From Hymenobacter aerophilus DSM 13606 (GTDB lineage Bacteria; Bacteroidota; Bacteroidia; Cytophagales; Hymenobacteraceae), in assembly GCF_000382225.1 (NCBI RefSeq), contig NZ_KB907804.1:62001-126000 (forward strand): 64,000 nucleotides of DNA, written 5' to 3'. Below, piece after piece: positions 27,555 to 35,811 of the stretch. Each line of letters opens with the position of its first letter. The stretch's first letter is position 1. A program made the position numbers and the translations under genes. Under the pieces are notes generated by a model, which saw nothing but the letters and a program-made list of their open reading frames with translations, was not told the origin of the DNA and did no database searches.

Positions 27555-28049
27555 ATGGACCATAAGGTGCTTGTATTGAACGGCGACTACACGGCCATTA
27601 CGCTGTGCAGCGTCCAGAAAGCTTTCGTGCTGCTCTACCTCGAAAAGGCCGAGCTCATTGCCAAATCGGAGCACGGCGTGTTGCGCACCGTGAGCCGCTC
27701 GTACCCCAAGCCCAGCATCATCCGGCTGCAGCGCTACGTGCGCGTGCCCTACAAGGGCATTGCCCTGAGCCGCCACAACGTGATGAAGCGCGACAATTTC
27801 GAGTGCCAGTACTGCGGCTCAACCAAAAACCTGACCCTCGACCACGTGATTCCGCGCAGCCGGGGCGGCGACTCCAGTTGGAGCAATCTGCTGACGGCCT
27901 GCTCGCGCTGCAACCACGCCAAGGGCCACCATACCCCCCAGGAAGCCGGCCTCACCATCCGGCAGCAGCCCAAAAAGCCCACGCTCACCGGCTTCCTCAA
28001 GCTCAGCGCCGGCACCCTCGACCAGAACTGGCACCCCTATCTACAATAA
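27555..28049 (+). CDS. HNH endonuclease
   Basis: 164 residues. The C-terminal half holds an HNH module: zinc pair C84 and C87 (CQYC), DH at 96-97 (TLDHVIPRSRGGDSSWSN), N111, the second zinc pair C116 and C119 (CSRC) and N120-H121. The N-terminal 75 residues (DYTAITLCSVQKAFVLLYLEKAE) are a conserved lead-in in Bacteroidota and cyanobacteria copies. Such free-standing HNH proteins are common housekeeping genes of unknown target; there is no intron, phage or restriction partner nearby. A strong hairpin terminator overlaps its stop codon. Confidence 0.92.
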   Translation: MDHKVLVLNGDYTAITLCSVQKAFVLLYLEKAELIAKSEHGVLRTVSRSYPKPSIIRLQRYVRVPYKGIALSRHNVMKRDNFECQYCGSTKNLTLDHVIPRSRGGDSSWSNLLTACSRCNHAKGHHTPQEAGLTIRQQPKKPTLTGFLKLSAGTLDQNWHPYLQ

Positions 28050-28084
28050 AACCCGGCAGCCTCTACGGCTCGCCGGGTTTTATT
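28045..28084. terminator. bidirectional hairpin terminator
   Basis: Perfect 13-bp stem aataaaacccggc / gccgggttttatt (28045-28057 and 28072-28084). The left arm contains the HNH stop codon. It lies between convergent genes. Confidence 0.85.
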
Positions 28085-28112
28085 TTGAGGGCCTAGGGGC
28101 TGGTTTGCCCAC

Positions 28113-28203
28113 CTGTCATCCTGAGCGCAGCGAAGGACCTATACAGAAGCTAACATCAGATAGCACCTTCTGTATAGGTCCTTCGCGGCGCTCAGGATGA
28201 CAG
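28113..28203. repeat. palindromic repeat, type A
   Basis: ctgtcatcctgagcgcagcg.. / ..cgcggcgctcaggatgacag; inner loop stem acagaag / cttctgt. It lies between convergent genes, after the terminator. Confidence 0.9.
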
Positions 28204-28227
28204 ACTTTTCCGTAGCCTTCTGAGTCC

Positions 28228-29094
28228 CTAATACCTGTCCGCGGTTTTCTGGATTTCGCCGCCGTGGATGAAGGTAATCAGGTCGCGGTTGAGGCGTTCT
28301 TTCTCGGGGATGAACAGGCCGTGCGGGGCGCCGGCGTACTCCACAAACTCGGCCTGGGGCACGAAGTGGGTCATTCGCTCGCCGCTTACTTTGGGCGGCA
28401 CCAGCGCATCGTCGCCGCCGTGGATGACGAGCGTGGGCACTTTGATCGTGGTCAGGTCCTGGCGGAAATCGGTTTCCGACCAGGCCCGCACGCTCAGAAT
28501 AGTGGCCCGCGGGTCGGCAATTTCGCACATGTGCTGGGTCCAGTCGAGGGCGGCTTCACTGACGGGGTTGCTCAGCACGCCTACGCCGTAGAACTTCTTG
28601 CCGAAATCCTGCAGGTAGTCGAACCGGTCGTCTTCCAGGCCCTCCACCATCTTGTCAAACGTCTCGCGGTCGACGCCCTCGGGGTTGTCGGCGGTTTTGA
28701 GCAGGAAGGGCGTCACGGCCGATACGAAGGCCACGCGGCTGACGCGGGCGCCGCCGTGGCGGCCCATGTAGCGGGCCACTTCGCCGCCGCCCATCGAGAA
28801 GCCCACCAGTGTCACGTCCTGCAAATCGAGCTGGTCGAGGATGGCTTTCAGGTCGTCGGCGTAGGTGTTGTAGTCGTGGCCCTCGAAGGGCTTGCTGGAG
28901 TGGCCGAAGCCGCGGCGCGTGTAGGCGATGACGCGGAAGCCCTGGTTGGTGAGGGCCGTGAGCTGGTACTCCCACATTTTGTAGGTGGCCGGCCAGCCAT
29001 GAATGAGCACCACCGGCTTGCCCTGGCCGTGGTCGATGTAGTCGAGATTGATGTCGTTGCCGCGGGCGTCCTGCCCCGTAATGATGTGGTTCAT
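28228..29094 (-). CDS. alpha/beta hydrolase (non-heme chloroperoxidase-like)
   Basis: 288 residues from the ATG at 29094 (MNHIITGQDARG); 36 upstream open codons overlap the divergent promoter region. HGWPATYKMWEYQ gives the oxyanion loop. The nucleophile is S100 in GFSMGG, the acid D229 in HGGDDALVPP and the base H258 in GAPHGLF. The arrangement matches cofactor-free haloperoxidase/esterase proteins of the AB hydrolase-1 family; natural substrate unknown. Convergent with the HNH gene and divergent from the DUF3298 lipoprotein. Confidence 0.9.
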   Translation of the reverse strand: MNHIITGQDARGNDINLDYIDHGQGKPVVLIHGWPATYKMWEYQLTALTNQGFRVIAYTRRGFGHSSKPFEGHDYNTYADDLKAILDQLDLQDVTLVGFSMGGGEVARYMGRHGGARVSRVAFVSAVTPFLLKTADNPEGVDRETFDKMVEGLEDDRFDYLQDFGKKFYGVGVLSNPVSEAALDWTQHMCEIADPRATILSVRAWSETDFRQDLTTIKVPTLVIHGGDDALVPPKVSGERMTHFVPQAEFVEYAGAPHGLFIPEKERLNRDLITFIHGGEIQKTADRY

Positions 29095-29243
29095 AAGAGA
29101 ATGCGCTGAGGATGAAAAAACGGCCGGCAGCTCCGGTCCGAATCGTGTCTGTACATACGCAGCTGCAAGCTGGACCGATGAATGAATGCCAATAAAATAC
29201 ACGCCGCCGCAGGAGTGCCGCCAATGCGCTTTCTTTGGGGGGT

Positions 29244-30545
29244 ATGAATCAACTCTTCCGCCTCCGTCCTTCTGCGCTGCTGCGGCAGCTGCCCGCTCCG
29301 CTGGCCCTCGGCCTGTTGCTGCTGAGCGCCTGTAATTCCGGCACCGAGCAATCGGGCGGCGCCACTGCCACCGAAGGCACCACGGCCGCCGTGCCCGAGC
29401 CCACCAACGACACCGGCTCGTGGTACCGGCAGTACCGCGGCCTGCTGCCCGGCACCCCCGACAGCGTAACGCTGCACCTGCAGCGCCTGGGCGTTGAGCC
29501 CGGCAACGACGGCCCCGGCCGCATCGTGGGCTTTTTCGCCGGCCCCGACGGCCGCCCCCACGAGCTGGGCGGCGACACCGGCAGCAAGGGCGACAGCCTC
29601 AACCTGCGCGACCTGAGCCGGGAGCTGGCCGCCACCGTGGCCAGCGGTTCCGACGATAACGACGACGACCCGCTGGAAGGCAATGCGGAGTGGCTGCTGA
29701 AGGAAGAAGGCACCCAGCTGGTGGGCACCCACAAGGGCCAGCCCGTGCGGCTACGGCAGTTGCGCGCGGGCACCGGCATCCGCTTTGCCGCCCGCAACTT
29801 TGTGGCCGATGTGCTGCCCCGTCCCGACCATCCCGAAGACAGCATCCGCGGCCACCGGGTGATGCACGCGCTGGTGCCGTTTATGGCGCCCAACCAGGAG
29901 GTGCTGGCCGCCAATATCCTGCGCGGCTTGCACGGCGACACGGTGGATACGGCGCCCGTTCCGGCCCTCGACTCCATCTGGCGCGAGCAGTTGCGGGCCT
30001 TCACCAAAGACTACCGCTCCGACGCGGCCCCGCTGCTGGCGGCCGCCGCCAAGGATAAGAGCAAGGAGTACCGCCCCATCGAAACGCTGGCCTATGAGCA
30101 GGAAGTGAACACCTACGTGCTCTGGAACGAAGGCGACCTGCTGAGCATGGGCTTCTTCGGCTACGATTACTCGGGCGGCGCCCACGGCATTTACGGCACC
30201 TACGTGCAGAGCTACGACACGCGCACCGGCAAATCGTTGCGCTACGACGACATCTTCCAGGCCAGCGCCAAGCCAAAGCTGGAGAAGCTGCTGGGCCAGT
30301 ATGCCCGCCCGAGCCTGGGCCTGGGTGCCAACGAGCCGCTTTCGAAAGCCCTGATGGTGAAAACGCTGCCCGTTACGCGCAACGTGTACCTGACCGGCAA
30401 CGGCGCCGTGTTCGTGTACCTGCCCTACGAAATTGCTGCCTATGTGTACGGCCAGATCAGCGTGTTCGTGCCATTCTCCGAAATGCAGGGCCTGCTCAAG
30501 CCGGGCCTGCCGGTGGGCGAAACCCGGGCCGTAGCCGCCCGCTAG
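29244..30545 (+). CDS. DUF3298 lipoprotein
   Basis: 433 residues from the ATG at 29244, preceded by a G-rich stretch. The signal peptide ends in lipobox LLSAC (C30), so it is a predicted lipoprotein. A Ser/Thr/Gly-rich linker leads to an N-terminal domain and a C-terminal DUF4163/DUF3298 pair (about 285-425) with SMGFFGYDYSGGAHGIYGT and the matching TGKSLRYDDIF. These domains also occur in the RsiV lysozyme receptor and in periplasmic or outer-membrane proteins of unknown role. A strong palindromic hairpin follows. Confidence 0.85.
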   Translation: MNQLFRLRPSALLRQLPAPLALGLLLLSACNSGTEQSGGATATEGTTAAVPEPTNDTGSWYRQYRGLLPGTPDSVTLHLQRLGVEPGNDGPGRIVGFFAGPDGRPHELGGDTGSKGDSLNLRDLSRELAATVASGSDDNDDDPLEGNAEWLLKEEGTQLVGTHKGQPVRLRQLRAGTGIRFAARNFVADVLPRPDHPEDSIRGHRVMHALVPFMAPNQEVLAANILRGLHGDTVDTAPVPALDSIWREQLRAFTKDYRSDAAPLLAAAAKDKSKEYRPIETLAYEQEVNTYVLWNEGDLLSMGFFGYDYSGGAHGIYGTYVQSYDTRTGKSLRYDDIFQASAKPKLEKLLGQYARPSLGLGANEPLSKALMVKTLPVTRNVYLTGNGAVFVYLPYEIAAYVYGQISVFVPFSEMQGLLKPGLPVGETRAVAAR

Positions 30546-30567
30546 CCTTCGGTTCGACTTATTTTAT

Positions 30568-30644
30568 CCAAGCCCGCGCTTTGCCGGGCCGGGCTCCAAC
30601 CTGCCGTCGGCAGGGGCGGCCGGGCCGGCAAAGCGCGGGCTTGG
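30568..30644 (+). terminator. 20-bp perfect-stem nested hairpin
   Basis: ccaagcccgcgctttgccgg (30568-30587) pairs exactly with 30625-30644; inside is a second hairpin cctgccg-t-cggcagg (30600-30614). No T run follows, so it may be a factor-dependent terminator or a 3' stabiliser. The rest of the 293-bp gap holds only the promoter-like box before the desaturase. Confidence 0.6.
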
Positions 30645-30742
30645 GCGTTGCGGCCCCCGCAGCCGGCGCGGGCCGCAGCACGGGGGGCGTGTAAAATACC
30701 GGGCTTTTGCGGCCGGCTGGCGGGAAGCGGCGGCGTTGGATG

Positions 30743-30750
30743 TATTTTTG
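30743..30750 (+). promoter_or_regulatory. -7 box of the desaturase gene
   Basis: TATTTTTG fits TAnnTTTG, 88 nt before the ATG; no good -33 element lies at the usual distance. Confidence 0.4.
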
Positions 30751-30838
30751 TAAGCGGAACCGTAACTCCGGCGGCGAGCTGTTTCGCCGGCCCCGGCCGT
30801 CTGCCAGTTCCGCGCCCCACTTCTAGCACCACCCACTC

Positions 30839-31903
30839 ATGCACGCTCCTAAATTTGCGGCATCCCGTTCCTTTCATCAGGAGCTGAAACGCCGCACCGC
30901 CGCCTATTTCGCCGAGGCCGGCAAAGCCACCACTGGCGGCAAAACCCTGTTCTTCAAGGCGCTGCTGCTCACAACTGCCTTCGTTGGCATCTACCTGCAC
31001 CTCGTGTTCTGGACGCCGCCCGCGCTGCTGGGCGTGCTCGAAGCCGTAGTGCTGGGGCTGCTGGGCGCGGCCATCGGCTTCAACGTGATGCACGACGGCG
31101 CCCACGGCTCGTTCAGCAAGCGCAAGTGGATGAACCAGTTCGCCTCGTTCACCCTCAACGTGATGGGCGGCAACTCCTTCATGTGGAACGCCAAACACAA
31201 CCTCATCCACCACATGTACACCAACGTGGAAGGCGTGGACGACGACCTCGATGCCCAGCCCTGGCTGCGCCTGAGCCCCGAGCAGCCCCGCCGGCTGCTG
31301 CACCGCTTCCAGCACCTGTACTTCTGGTTTTTCTACGCCCTGCTGTTCATCGCCTGGATTTTCTACATGGATTACCAGAAGTATTTCCGGGGCAAAATCG
31401 GCGACATGGCCATCAAGAAGATGACGGCTTCCGACCAGGGCGTGTTCTGGGGCTTCAAGGCCCTGCACCTGGTGCTGTTCGTGGTGCTGCCTATCTGGAT
31501 GGTGGGCTTTGTGAGCTGGCTGGTGGGTTTTCTGGTGTTTATGGCCGTAGCCGGCTTCACGCTCAGCATTGTGTTCCAGCTGGCCCACACCGTCGAGCAC
31601 ACCGCCTTTGTGGTGCCCGATGCCACGACCCGCAAAATCGAGGATGAGTGGGCCATCCACCAGATTCGTACCACTGCCAACTTCGCCACCGACAGCAAGC
31701 TCATCAGCTGGCTGGTGGGCGGCCTCAACTTCCAGGTCGAGCACCACCTGTTCCCCAACATCTCGCACGTGCACTACCCGGCTCTCAACAAAATCATCCG
31801 GCAGATGTGCCTGGAGTTCAATGTGGAATACCACGAATACCCCAAAATGCGCTACGCCGTGGCCTCGCACGTTGCTCACCTGCGCGAGTTGGGTCGGCGG
31901 TAG
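30839..31903 (+). CDS. membrane fatty acid / acyl-CoA desaturase
   Basis: 354 residues. The three His boxes are H85-D-G-A-H89, H120-N-L-I-H-H125 and Q299-V-E-H-H303, separated by membrane helices (about 38-58, 65-85, 158-178, 205-245). The Q in the last box (QxxHH) is typical of front-end, linoleoyl-CoA-type desaturases, but no cytochrome b5 domain precedes it, so electrons must come from a separate carrier. It should insert a cis double bond into membrane acyl chains. Its expression may respond to temperature, as in relatives (inference). A 17-bp-stem hairpin follows at 31931. Confidence 0.93.
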   Translation: MHAPKFAASRSFHQELKRRTAAYFAEAGKATTGGKTLFFKALLLTTAFVGIYLHLVFWTPPALLGVLEAVVLGLLGAAIGFNVMHDGAHGSFSKRKWMNQFASFTLNVMGGNSFMWNAKHNLIHHMYTNVEGVDDDLDAQPWLRLSPEQPRRLLHRFQHLYFWFFYALLFIAWIFYMDYQKYFRGKIGDMAIKKMTASDQGVFWGFKALHLVLFVVLPIWMVGFVSWLVGFLVFMAVAGFTLSIVFQLAHTVEHTAFVVPDATTRKIEDEWAIHQIRTTANFATDSKLISWLVGGLNFQVEHHLFPNISHVHYPALNKIIRQMCLEFNVEYHEYPKMRYAVASHVAHLRELGRR

Positions 31904-31913
31904 TTTTTTGAGT

Positions 31914-32222
31914 TCAAGAGATTGTAGGGTCCCCCGTTCCTGTTGTCGGCTCTGAAGTGCTGACAACAGGAACGGGGGCCTCTCCAGTTATAGGCTGAGC
32001 TAATGCCAACCGGGCTGCCCGCTCGGCGGCATACCGTTCGTCGTCATCCCGCTCCCGGCGTCGGCTTTCGGGCAGAACTACCAGAATGATGAGCAGCGTG
32101 GAAAGAAGCGGTAAAAGCACCGCCGGCACCGCCCACCACCACGTTCGGTTGTAGGCCCGAGCGATGTAAATAGTGGTCAGCGTTGAAAAGAACCACCCGG
32201 CTTTCAGCATATATATTTCCAT
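31914..32222 (-). CDS. small membrane protein, hypothetical
   Basis: 102 residues. One or two membrane helices (about 6-23 and 28-50) contain TTIYIARAYNRTWWWAVPAVLLPLLSTLLIILV, followed by a charged helix (ESRRRERDDDERYAAERAARL) and a low-complexity tail. The membrane part resembles the product of the 35812 gene (YIA..Y.R..W....PLLST), so the two are paralogues. The last 16 codons lie in a 17-bp-stem palindrome that is probably the terminator of the convergent desaturase gene. Function unknown. Confidence 0.72.
   Translation of the reverse strand: MEIYMLKAGWFFSTLTTIYIARAYNRTWWWAVPAVLLPLLSTLLIILVVLPESRRRERDDDERYAAERAARLALAQPITGEAPVPVVSTSEPTTGTGDPTIS
31931..31978. terminator. 17-bp perfect hairpin, overlapping a 3' coding end
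   Basis: cccccgttcctgttgtc (31931-31947) and its complement at 31962-31978, loop 14 nt. It is 27 bp past the desaturase stop and inside the convergent small membrane protein gene, where it encodes the residues APVPVVSTSEPTTGTGD. Confidence 0.7.
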
Positions 32223-32262
32223 CGACAGTCAAAATTCACAATAGAAATAACAGCTCCCAGAA

Positions 32263-33186
32263 TCAGCCCCGCACCTTACCGCGCTTGATCAGGTAGGCGT
32301 GCAGCACTTTGTCGAATGGTTCGCGGGTGTCTACCGGCACGAAGTCGATTTTGTACTGGCCGCAGCGCAGGGACAGTTCCTGCTCGTAGCGGCGCATGGC
32401 GGCCTGGTACTGCTCGCGCACCTGGCTGGGCTGCAGCTTCAGCGTCTGGCCGGTTTCGAGGTCTTCGAACAGGTAGGGGCGGTCCTGGAAGCTGAAATCG
32501 GCCTCGGTGGCGCGGTCCATGATGTGGAACAGCAGCACCTCGTGGTGCTGGTGGCGCAGGTGCTGCAGGGCGGCCAGCGTCTCGTCCTGCTCGGCGGGGG
32601 CGCGGCCCAGCATGTCGGAAAACAGCACCACCAACGAGCGTTTCGGGATTTGCTGAGCAATGGCGTGGATGACGCCCGCCACGTTGGTGCCCGCCCCGCC
32701 CCGGGGCGCGGGCCGCTCCAGCAGTTGCTGCAGCGTGAGCAGCAGCGTGTGGCGGTGGGTACTGGTCGAGCGCACCGGCGTCTGCAGCTCCACGGTATCG
32801 GCAAACGTGACGAGGCCCACCGCGTCGCGCTGCTTTTGCAGCAGCGTGGTGAGGGCCGCCGCGCACAGCACCGAAAACAGCAGTTTGTCGTGGCCGGGGG
32901 CGGGGTAGTACATGCTCGGGCTCACGTCGAGCAGCAGGTGGCAGCGCAGATTGGTTTCTTCCTCGTAGCGCTTCACAAACAGCTTGTCGGTGCGGGCAAA
33001 TACCTTCCAGTCGAGGTGGCGGGTGCTTTCGCCGGGGTTGTAGAGGCGGTGCTCCGAGAACTCGACCGAAAAGCCGTGGTAGGGCGACTGGTGCAGGCCC
33101 GTGATAAAGCCCTCGACCAGCTGGCGGGCCAGAAACTCCAGATTGGTAAACGAGCGGACGGCGGCTAGATCGAGCGGTTGGGCCAT
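32263..33186 (-). CDS. DUF58 domain protein with vWA-like fold (second copy)
   Basis: 307 residues from the ATG at 33186 (MAQPLDLAAVRSF). It has no membrane segment, unlike the copy at the left edge. FSEHRLYNPGESTRHLDWKVFARTDKLFVKRYEEETNL is the DUF58 signature (about 42-82); LLLDVSPSMYY starts a vWA-like domain with a partial MIDAS (DxSxS) and FSDML further on. It is not next to a MoxR gene; those are about 31 kb away, so it may pair in trans or with an ATPase outside the window. Confidence 0.92.
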   Translation of the reverse strand: MAQPLDLAAVRSFTNLEFLARQLVEGFITGLHQSPYHGFSVEFSEHRLYNPGESTRHLDWKVFARTDKLFVKRYEEETNLRCHLLLDVSPSMYYPAPGHDKLLFSVLCAAALTTLLQKQRDAVGLVTFADTVELQTPVRSTSTHRHTLLLTLQQLLERPAPRGGAGTNVAGVIHAIAQQIPKRSLVVLFSDMLGRAPAEQDETLAALQHLRHQHHEVLLFHIMDRATEADFSFQDRPYLFEDLETGQTLKLQPSQVREQYQAAMRRYEQELSLRCGQYKIDFVPVDTREPFDKVLHAYLIKRGKVRG

Positions 33187-33504
33187 GGCGGAAAGGGCAG
33201 GAGCGGGAAGGAAAGCAAGATACGGCCGAATCGGGCGCAACCGGGGAAATTGCCGGGCGGGGCCGGGGGTAGGGTAGCCCCGGGCAGATGGGGGCTACTC
33301 AATATAATCTTGTTTCAGATGTGGGGCCTCGTCAAATATGGCTTCGCAAAAAGCCGGTAGAATTCAATCTGGCTCGTCTTTTTTTGAATTACTGTCCCGT
33401 AATTGGAAATTTCCGGTCCTGAAACTTCCTAATCTTGCCGCAACTCCGTATTTTGCGTACGACTTAAGCCATCTTGGAAAAACCAAACTTTAACGGAAAG
33501 GAAA
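33187..33504. other. divergent intergenic region, 318 bp
   Basis: Between the DUF58 gene and the PUR-like gene. It holds a hairpin gtagcccc / ggggctac (33274-33298) and an AT-rich stretch 33300-33500 with the near-consensus box gTATTTTGc at about 33449-33456, a plausible promoter of the PUR-like gene. No open frame or RNA gene is seen. Confidence 0.5.
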
Positions 33505-33858
33505 GTGGAAGACCGCTACGATCAGGAAGAAATTTACTCCCAGCGCATTAAGGCTGGCAAGCGCACGTACTTTTTCGACGTGAAGGCCACCCGCGGGCAG
33601 GATTATTATCTGACCATCACCGAGAGCAAGCGCCGCCTGCGCGACGACGATACGTTCTCTTACGAAAAACACAAGATTTTCCTCTACAAGGAAGATTTCC
33701 TCAAGTTCGTGGATGCCCTGCAGGACGCCGTGGACTACGTGCGCGAGGAACTGCTCACGCCCGAGGAAGTAGCCGAACTCGACCGCCCGCGCCCCGCCTA
33801 CGACGAGCGTGACCAGCGCGACAACGGCAACGGCTACAACCGCCCCGACGCCTACTAA
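33505..33858 (+). CDS. PUR-domain nucleic acid-binding protein (DUF3276)
   Basis: 117 residues from a GTG start. EIYSQRIKAGKRTYFFDVKATRGQDYYLTITESKRR and KIFLYKEDFLKFVDALQDAVDYV give the single beta-beta-beta-beta-alpha PUR repeat seen in Bacteroidota and Borrelia (BpuR-like) proteins, which bind DNA and RNA as dimers. The tail is acidic and Asn/Tyr-rich. It may act as a regulator, possibly binding its own mRNA. It lies divergent to the DUF58 gene and is followed by a hairpin terminator. Confidence 0.92.
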   Translation: MEDRYDQEEIYSQRIKAGKRTYFFDVKATRGQDYYLTITESKRRLRDDDTFSYEKHKIFLYKEDFLKFVDALQDAVDYVREELLTPEEVAELDRPRPAYDERDQRDNGNGYNRPDAY

Positions 33859-33912
33859 CCTCACTTTTTGCCTGCTGCCTAGCGAAACAAACTTACTTCC
33901 CGCACTCTTCGG

Positions 33913-33950
33913 CGCGTGCCCGGCTTCGGCCGCGGCACGCGTTGTTGTTT
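33913..33950 (+). terminator. hairpin terminator of the PUR-like gene
   Basis: cgcgtgcc (33913-33920) pairs with ggcacgcg (33934-33941) and is followed by ttgttgttt. Confidence 0.6.
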
Positions 33951-33999
33951 ACGGCTGGTGCGTTTGCGTAGCGCCCGTGCTTTCCTTGGAAAAGCCCCG

Positions 34000-34007
34000 T
34001 ACCTTTG
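34000..34007 (+). promoter_or_regulatory. -7 box of ychF
   Basis: TACCTTTG, 67 nt before the ychF ATG; the -33 element is not clear. Confidence 0.45.
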
Positions 34008-34074
34008 CCCCCTGAATAGCCCGGCTGCCCGGCCAATTCATAATTCATAATTGAAAATTCTTAAGTAATAGAAA

Positions 34075-35172
34075 ATGGGTCTCCGCTGCGGTATCGTCGG
34101 CCTGCCGAATGTTGGCAAATCCACGCTTTTCAACGCCCTTTCCAACGCCAAAGCCGAATCGGCCAACTACCCGTTCTGCACCATCGAGCCCAACGTGGGC
34201 GTGATTACGGTGCCCGACGAGCGGCTGCGCATTCTGGAGGAGCTGGTGAACCCCAAGCGGGTGCTGCCCACCATTATCGAGTTCGTGGACATTGCCGGCC
34301 TCGTGAAGGGCGCTTCCAAGGGCGAGGGCCTGGGCAATAAGTTTCTGGCCAATATCCGCGAGGTCGACGCCATCATCCACGTGGTGCGCTGCTTCGACGA
34401 CCCCAACATCGTGCACGTGGCCGGCGGCGTCGACCCCGTGTTCGACAAGGACGTGATTGATACGGAGCTGCAAATCAAGGATCTGGAGAGCGTGGATAAG
34501 AAGCTGGCCAAGTCGGAGCGCTCGGCCAAGAGCGGCGACGCGGCGGCCAAGAAGGAAGTAGTAGTGCTGCAGAAGTTCAAGGCGGCCCTGGAGGCCGGCC
34601 AGAACGCCCGCGCCCTCGACGCTACCCCCGAAGAGCTGGAAGCAGTGGCCGATTTGCAGCTGCTCACCATCAAGCCCGTGATTTACGTGGCCAATGTGGA
34701 CGAAGGCAGCATCCAGAACGGCAACGCCCACGTGGCCGCTTTGCAGGCCCACGTGGCCCAGGAAGGTGCCGAAGTGGTGCTGGTGTCGGCCGCCATCGAG
34801 TCGCAGATTGCCGAGATGGAGGACCCCGAGGAAAAGGAAATGTTCCTGGGCGAGTACGGCCTCACCGAGTCGGGCCTGAACCGCCTGATCCGCGCCTCGT
34901 ACTCGCTGCTCAACCTGATTACCTACTTCACGGCCGGCGTGCAGGAAGTGCGCGCCTGGACGGTGCACCGCGGCGACAAAGCCCCCGCCGCCGCCGGCGT
35001 CATCCACTCCGACTTCGAGAAGGGCTTCATTCGCGCCGAGGTGATCAAGCTGCCCGATTATCAGCAGTATAAAACCGAAGCCAAAATCAAGGAGGCCGGC
35101 AAAATGGCCGTCGAAGGCAAAGAATACGTGGTGCAGGACGGCGACATCATGCACTTCCGCTTCAACGTCTGA
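34075..35172 (+). CDS. ychF: redox-responsive P-loop ATPase YchF/OLA1
   Basis: 365 residues. GIVGLPNVGKSTLFNAL at the start is the P-loop, followed by YPFCTIEPNVGVI, DIAGLVKGASKGEGLGN (G3) and ANVDEG, the altered G4 motif that explains ATP rather than GTP preference in the family. The C-terminal TGS domain (about 280-365) includes TFFTAG-like ITYFTAGVQEVRAWTVHRG and ends EYVVQDGDIMHFRFNV. It is a ribosome-associated ATPase involved in stress response. A single type E repeat arm begins right after its stop codon. Confidence 0.97.
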   Translation: MGLRCGIVGLPNVGKSTLFNALSNAKAESANYPFCTIEPNVGVITVPDERLRILEELVNPKRVLPTIIEFVDIAGLVKGASKGEGLGNKFLANIREVDAIIHVVRCFDDPNIVHVAGGVDPVFDKDVIDTELQIKDLESVDKKLAKSERSAKSGDAAAKKEVVVLQKFKAALEAGQNARALDATPEELEAVADLQLLTIKPVIYVANVDEGSIQNGNAHVAALQAHVAQEGAEVVLVSAAIESQIAEMEDPEEKEMFLGEYGLTESGLNRLIRASYSLLNLITYFTAGVQEVRAWTVHRGDKAPAAAGVIHSDFEKGFIRAEVIKLPDYQQYKTEAKIKEAGKMAVEGKEYVVQDGDIMHFRFNV

Positions 35173-35205
35173 TTACAGATGTTGCAGATGATTGGATGCC
35201 GCAGC
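35172..35205. repeat. single arm of the type E repeat
   Basis: attacagatgttgcagatgattggatgccg; the matching arm is missing. The full two-arm version is at 59881-60078. Confidence 0.55.
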
Positions 35206-35231
35206 TTGCGGTAGGTCTTATTCAAAACGGG

Positions 35232-35270
35232 GTGGTGCCACGAATTCCCTGCCGGGCTTCGTGGCACCAC
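35232..35270 (+). terminator. hairpin after ychF
   Basis: Perfect 13-bp stem gtggtgccacgaa / ttcgtggcaccac (35232-35244, 35258-35270), with no long T run after it. Confidence 0.55.
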
Positions 35271-35306
35271 TATCGTTAGTACATATCCAGCTCAACAGTT
35301 AATTCC

Positions 35307-35516
35307 ATGGACGTAAAGGACAGCAACGGCAACCTGCTCGCCGAGGGCGACTCGGTAACGCTCATCAAGGACCTGAAAGTGAAGGGTTCGTCGCTCACGC
35401 TTAAGCGCGGCACGGTGGTCAAGAACATCCGCCTCACCAACAGCCCCGCTGAAATTGAGGGCCGGGCGGGCGGCAGCACGATGGTGCTGAAAACTGAGTT
35501 TCTGAAGAAGGCGTAG
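35307..35516 (+). CDS. PhnA-like small protein (C-terminal domain only)
   Basis: 69 residues. [35 protein letters not shown] and VKNIRLTN match the C-terminal SH3-like domain of the PhnA/YjdM family; the N-terminal zinc ribbon of long members is absent, as in many Bacteroidota copies. Despite the old name the family is not shown to act in alkylphosphonate use. The next gene, 12 bp downstream, encodes a separate small zinc-ribbon protein, so the two are probably co-transcribed. Confidence 0.88.
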   Translation: MDVKDSNGNLLAEGDSVTLIKDLKVKGSSLTLKRGTVVKNIRLTNSPAEIEGRAGGSTMVLKTEFLKKA

Positions 35517-35528
35517 CCGCCGCGCGCC

Positions 35529-35786
35529 ATGCCTTTGTGGTTCTGCCGCGTCTGCGGCCTCGATTACGACGAGTCGCCCTGGGGCCCCGCGGGCCGCACG
35601 CCCGACCATACGTGGTGCGGCTGCTGCGGCGCCGAGTTCGGCTACCACGATGCCACGCCCGACGCGGCCCGGCAGTTTCGGGCGCAGTGGCTGGCGGCCG
35701 GAGCTAGTTGGTTTTACCCCAACCTGCAGCCTGCCCACTGGCAGCTGGCCGAACAGCTAGCCCAGATTCCGGTTGCTTATCAGTAA
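35529..35786 (+). CDS. small zinc-ribbon protein, hypothetical
   Basis: 85 residues. Two Cys pairs (CRVCG at 6-10 and CGCCG at 30-34) form a probable zinc ribbon, followed by AEFGYHDATPDAARQFRAQWLAAGASWF. I recognise the pattern xPWG..G..P....C.CCG.EFGY.D.......R..W...G..WF as a widespread bacterial family without assigned function. The start follows the PhnA-like gene by 12 bp and the next small gene follows by 25 bp. Confidence 0.78.
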   Translation: MPLWFCRVCGLDYDESPWGPAGRTPDHTWCGCCGAEFGYHDATPDAARQFRAQWLAAGASWFYPNLQPAHWQLAEQLAQIPVAYQ

Positions 35787-35811
35787 CCCGCACCTACCGC
35801 CCCGCTGCCTT

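Noticed and set aside
27555..28049. HNH gene as part of a mobile intron, phage or restriction system
   Set aside because: Neighbours are housekeeping genes; no partner methylase, intron structure or phage gene was found.
30542..31966. Leftward open frame (474 codons) over the desaturase
   Set aside because: The opposite strand has the three His boxes; this frame has none and crosses a terminator hairpin.
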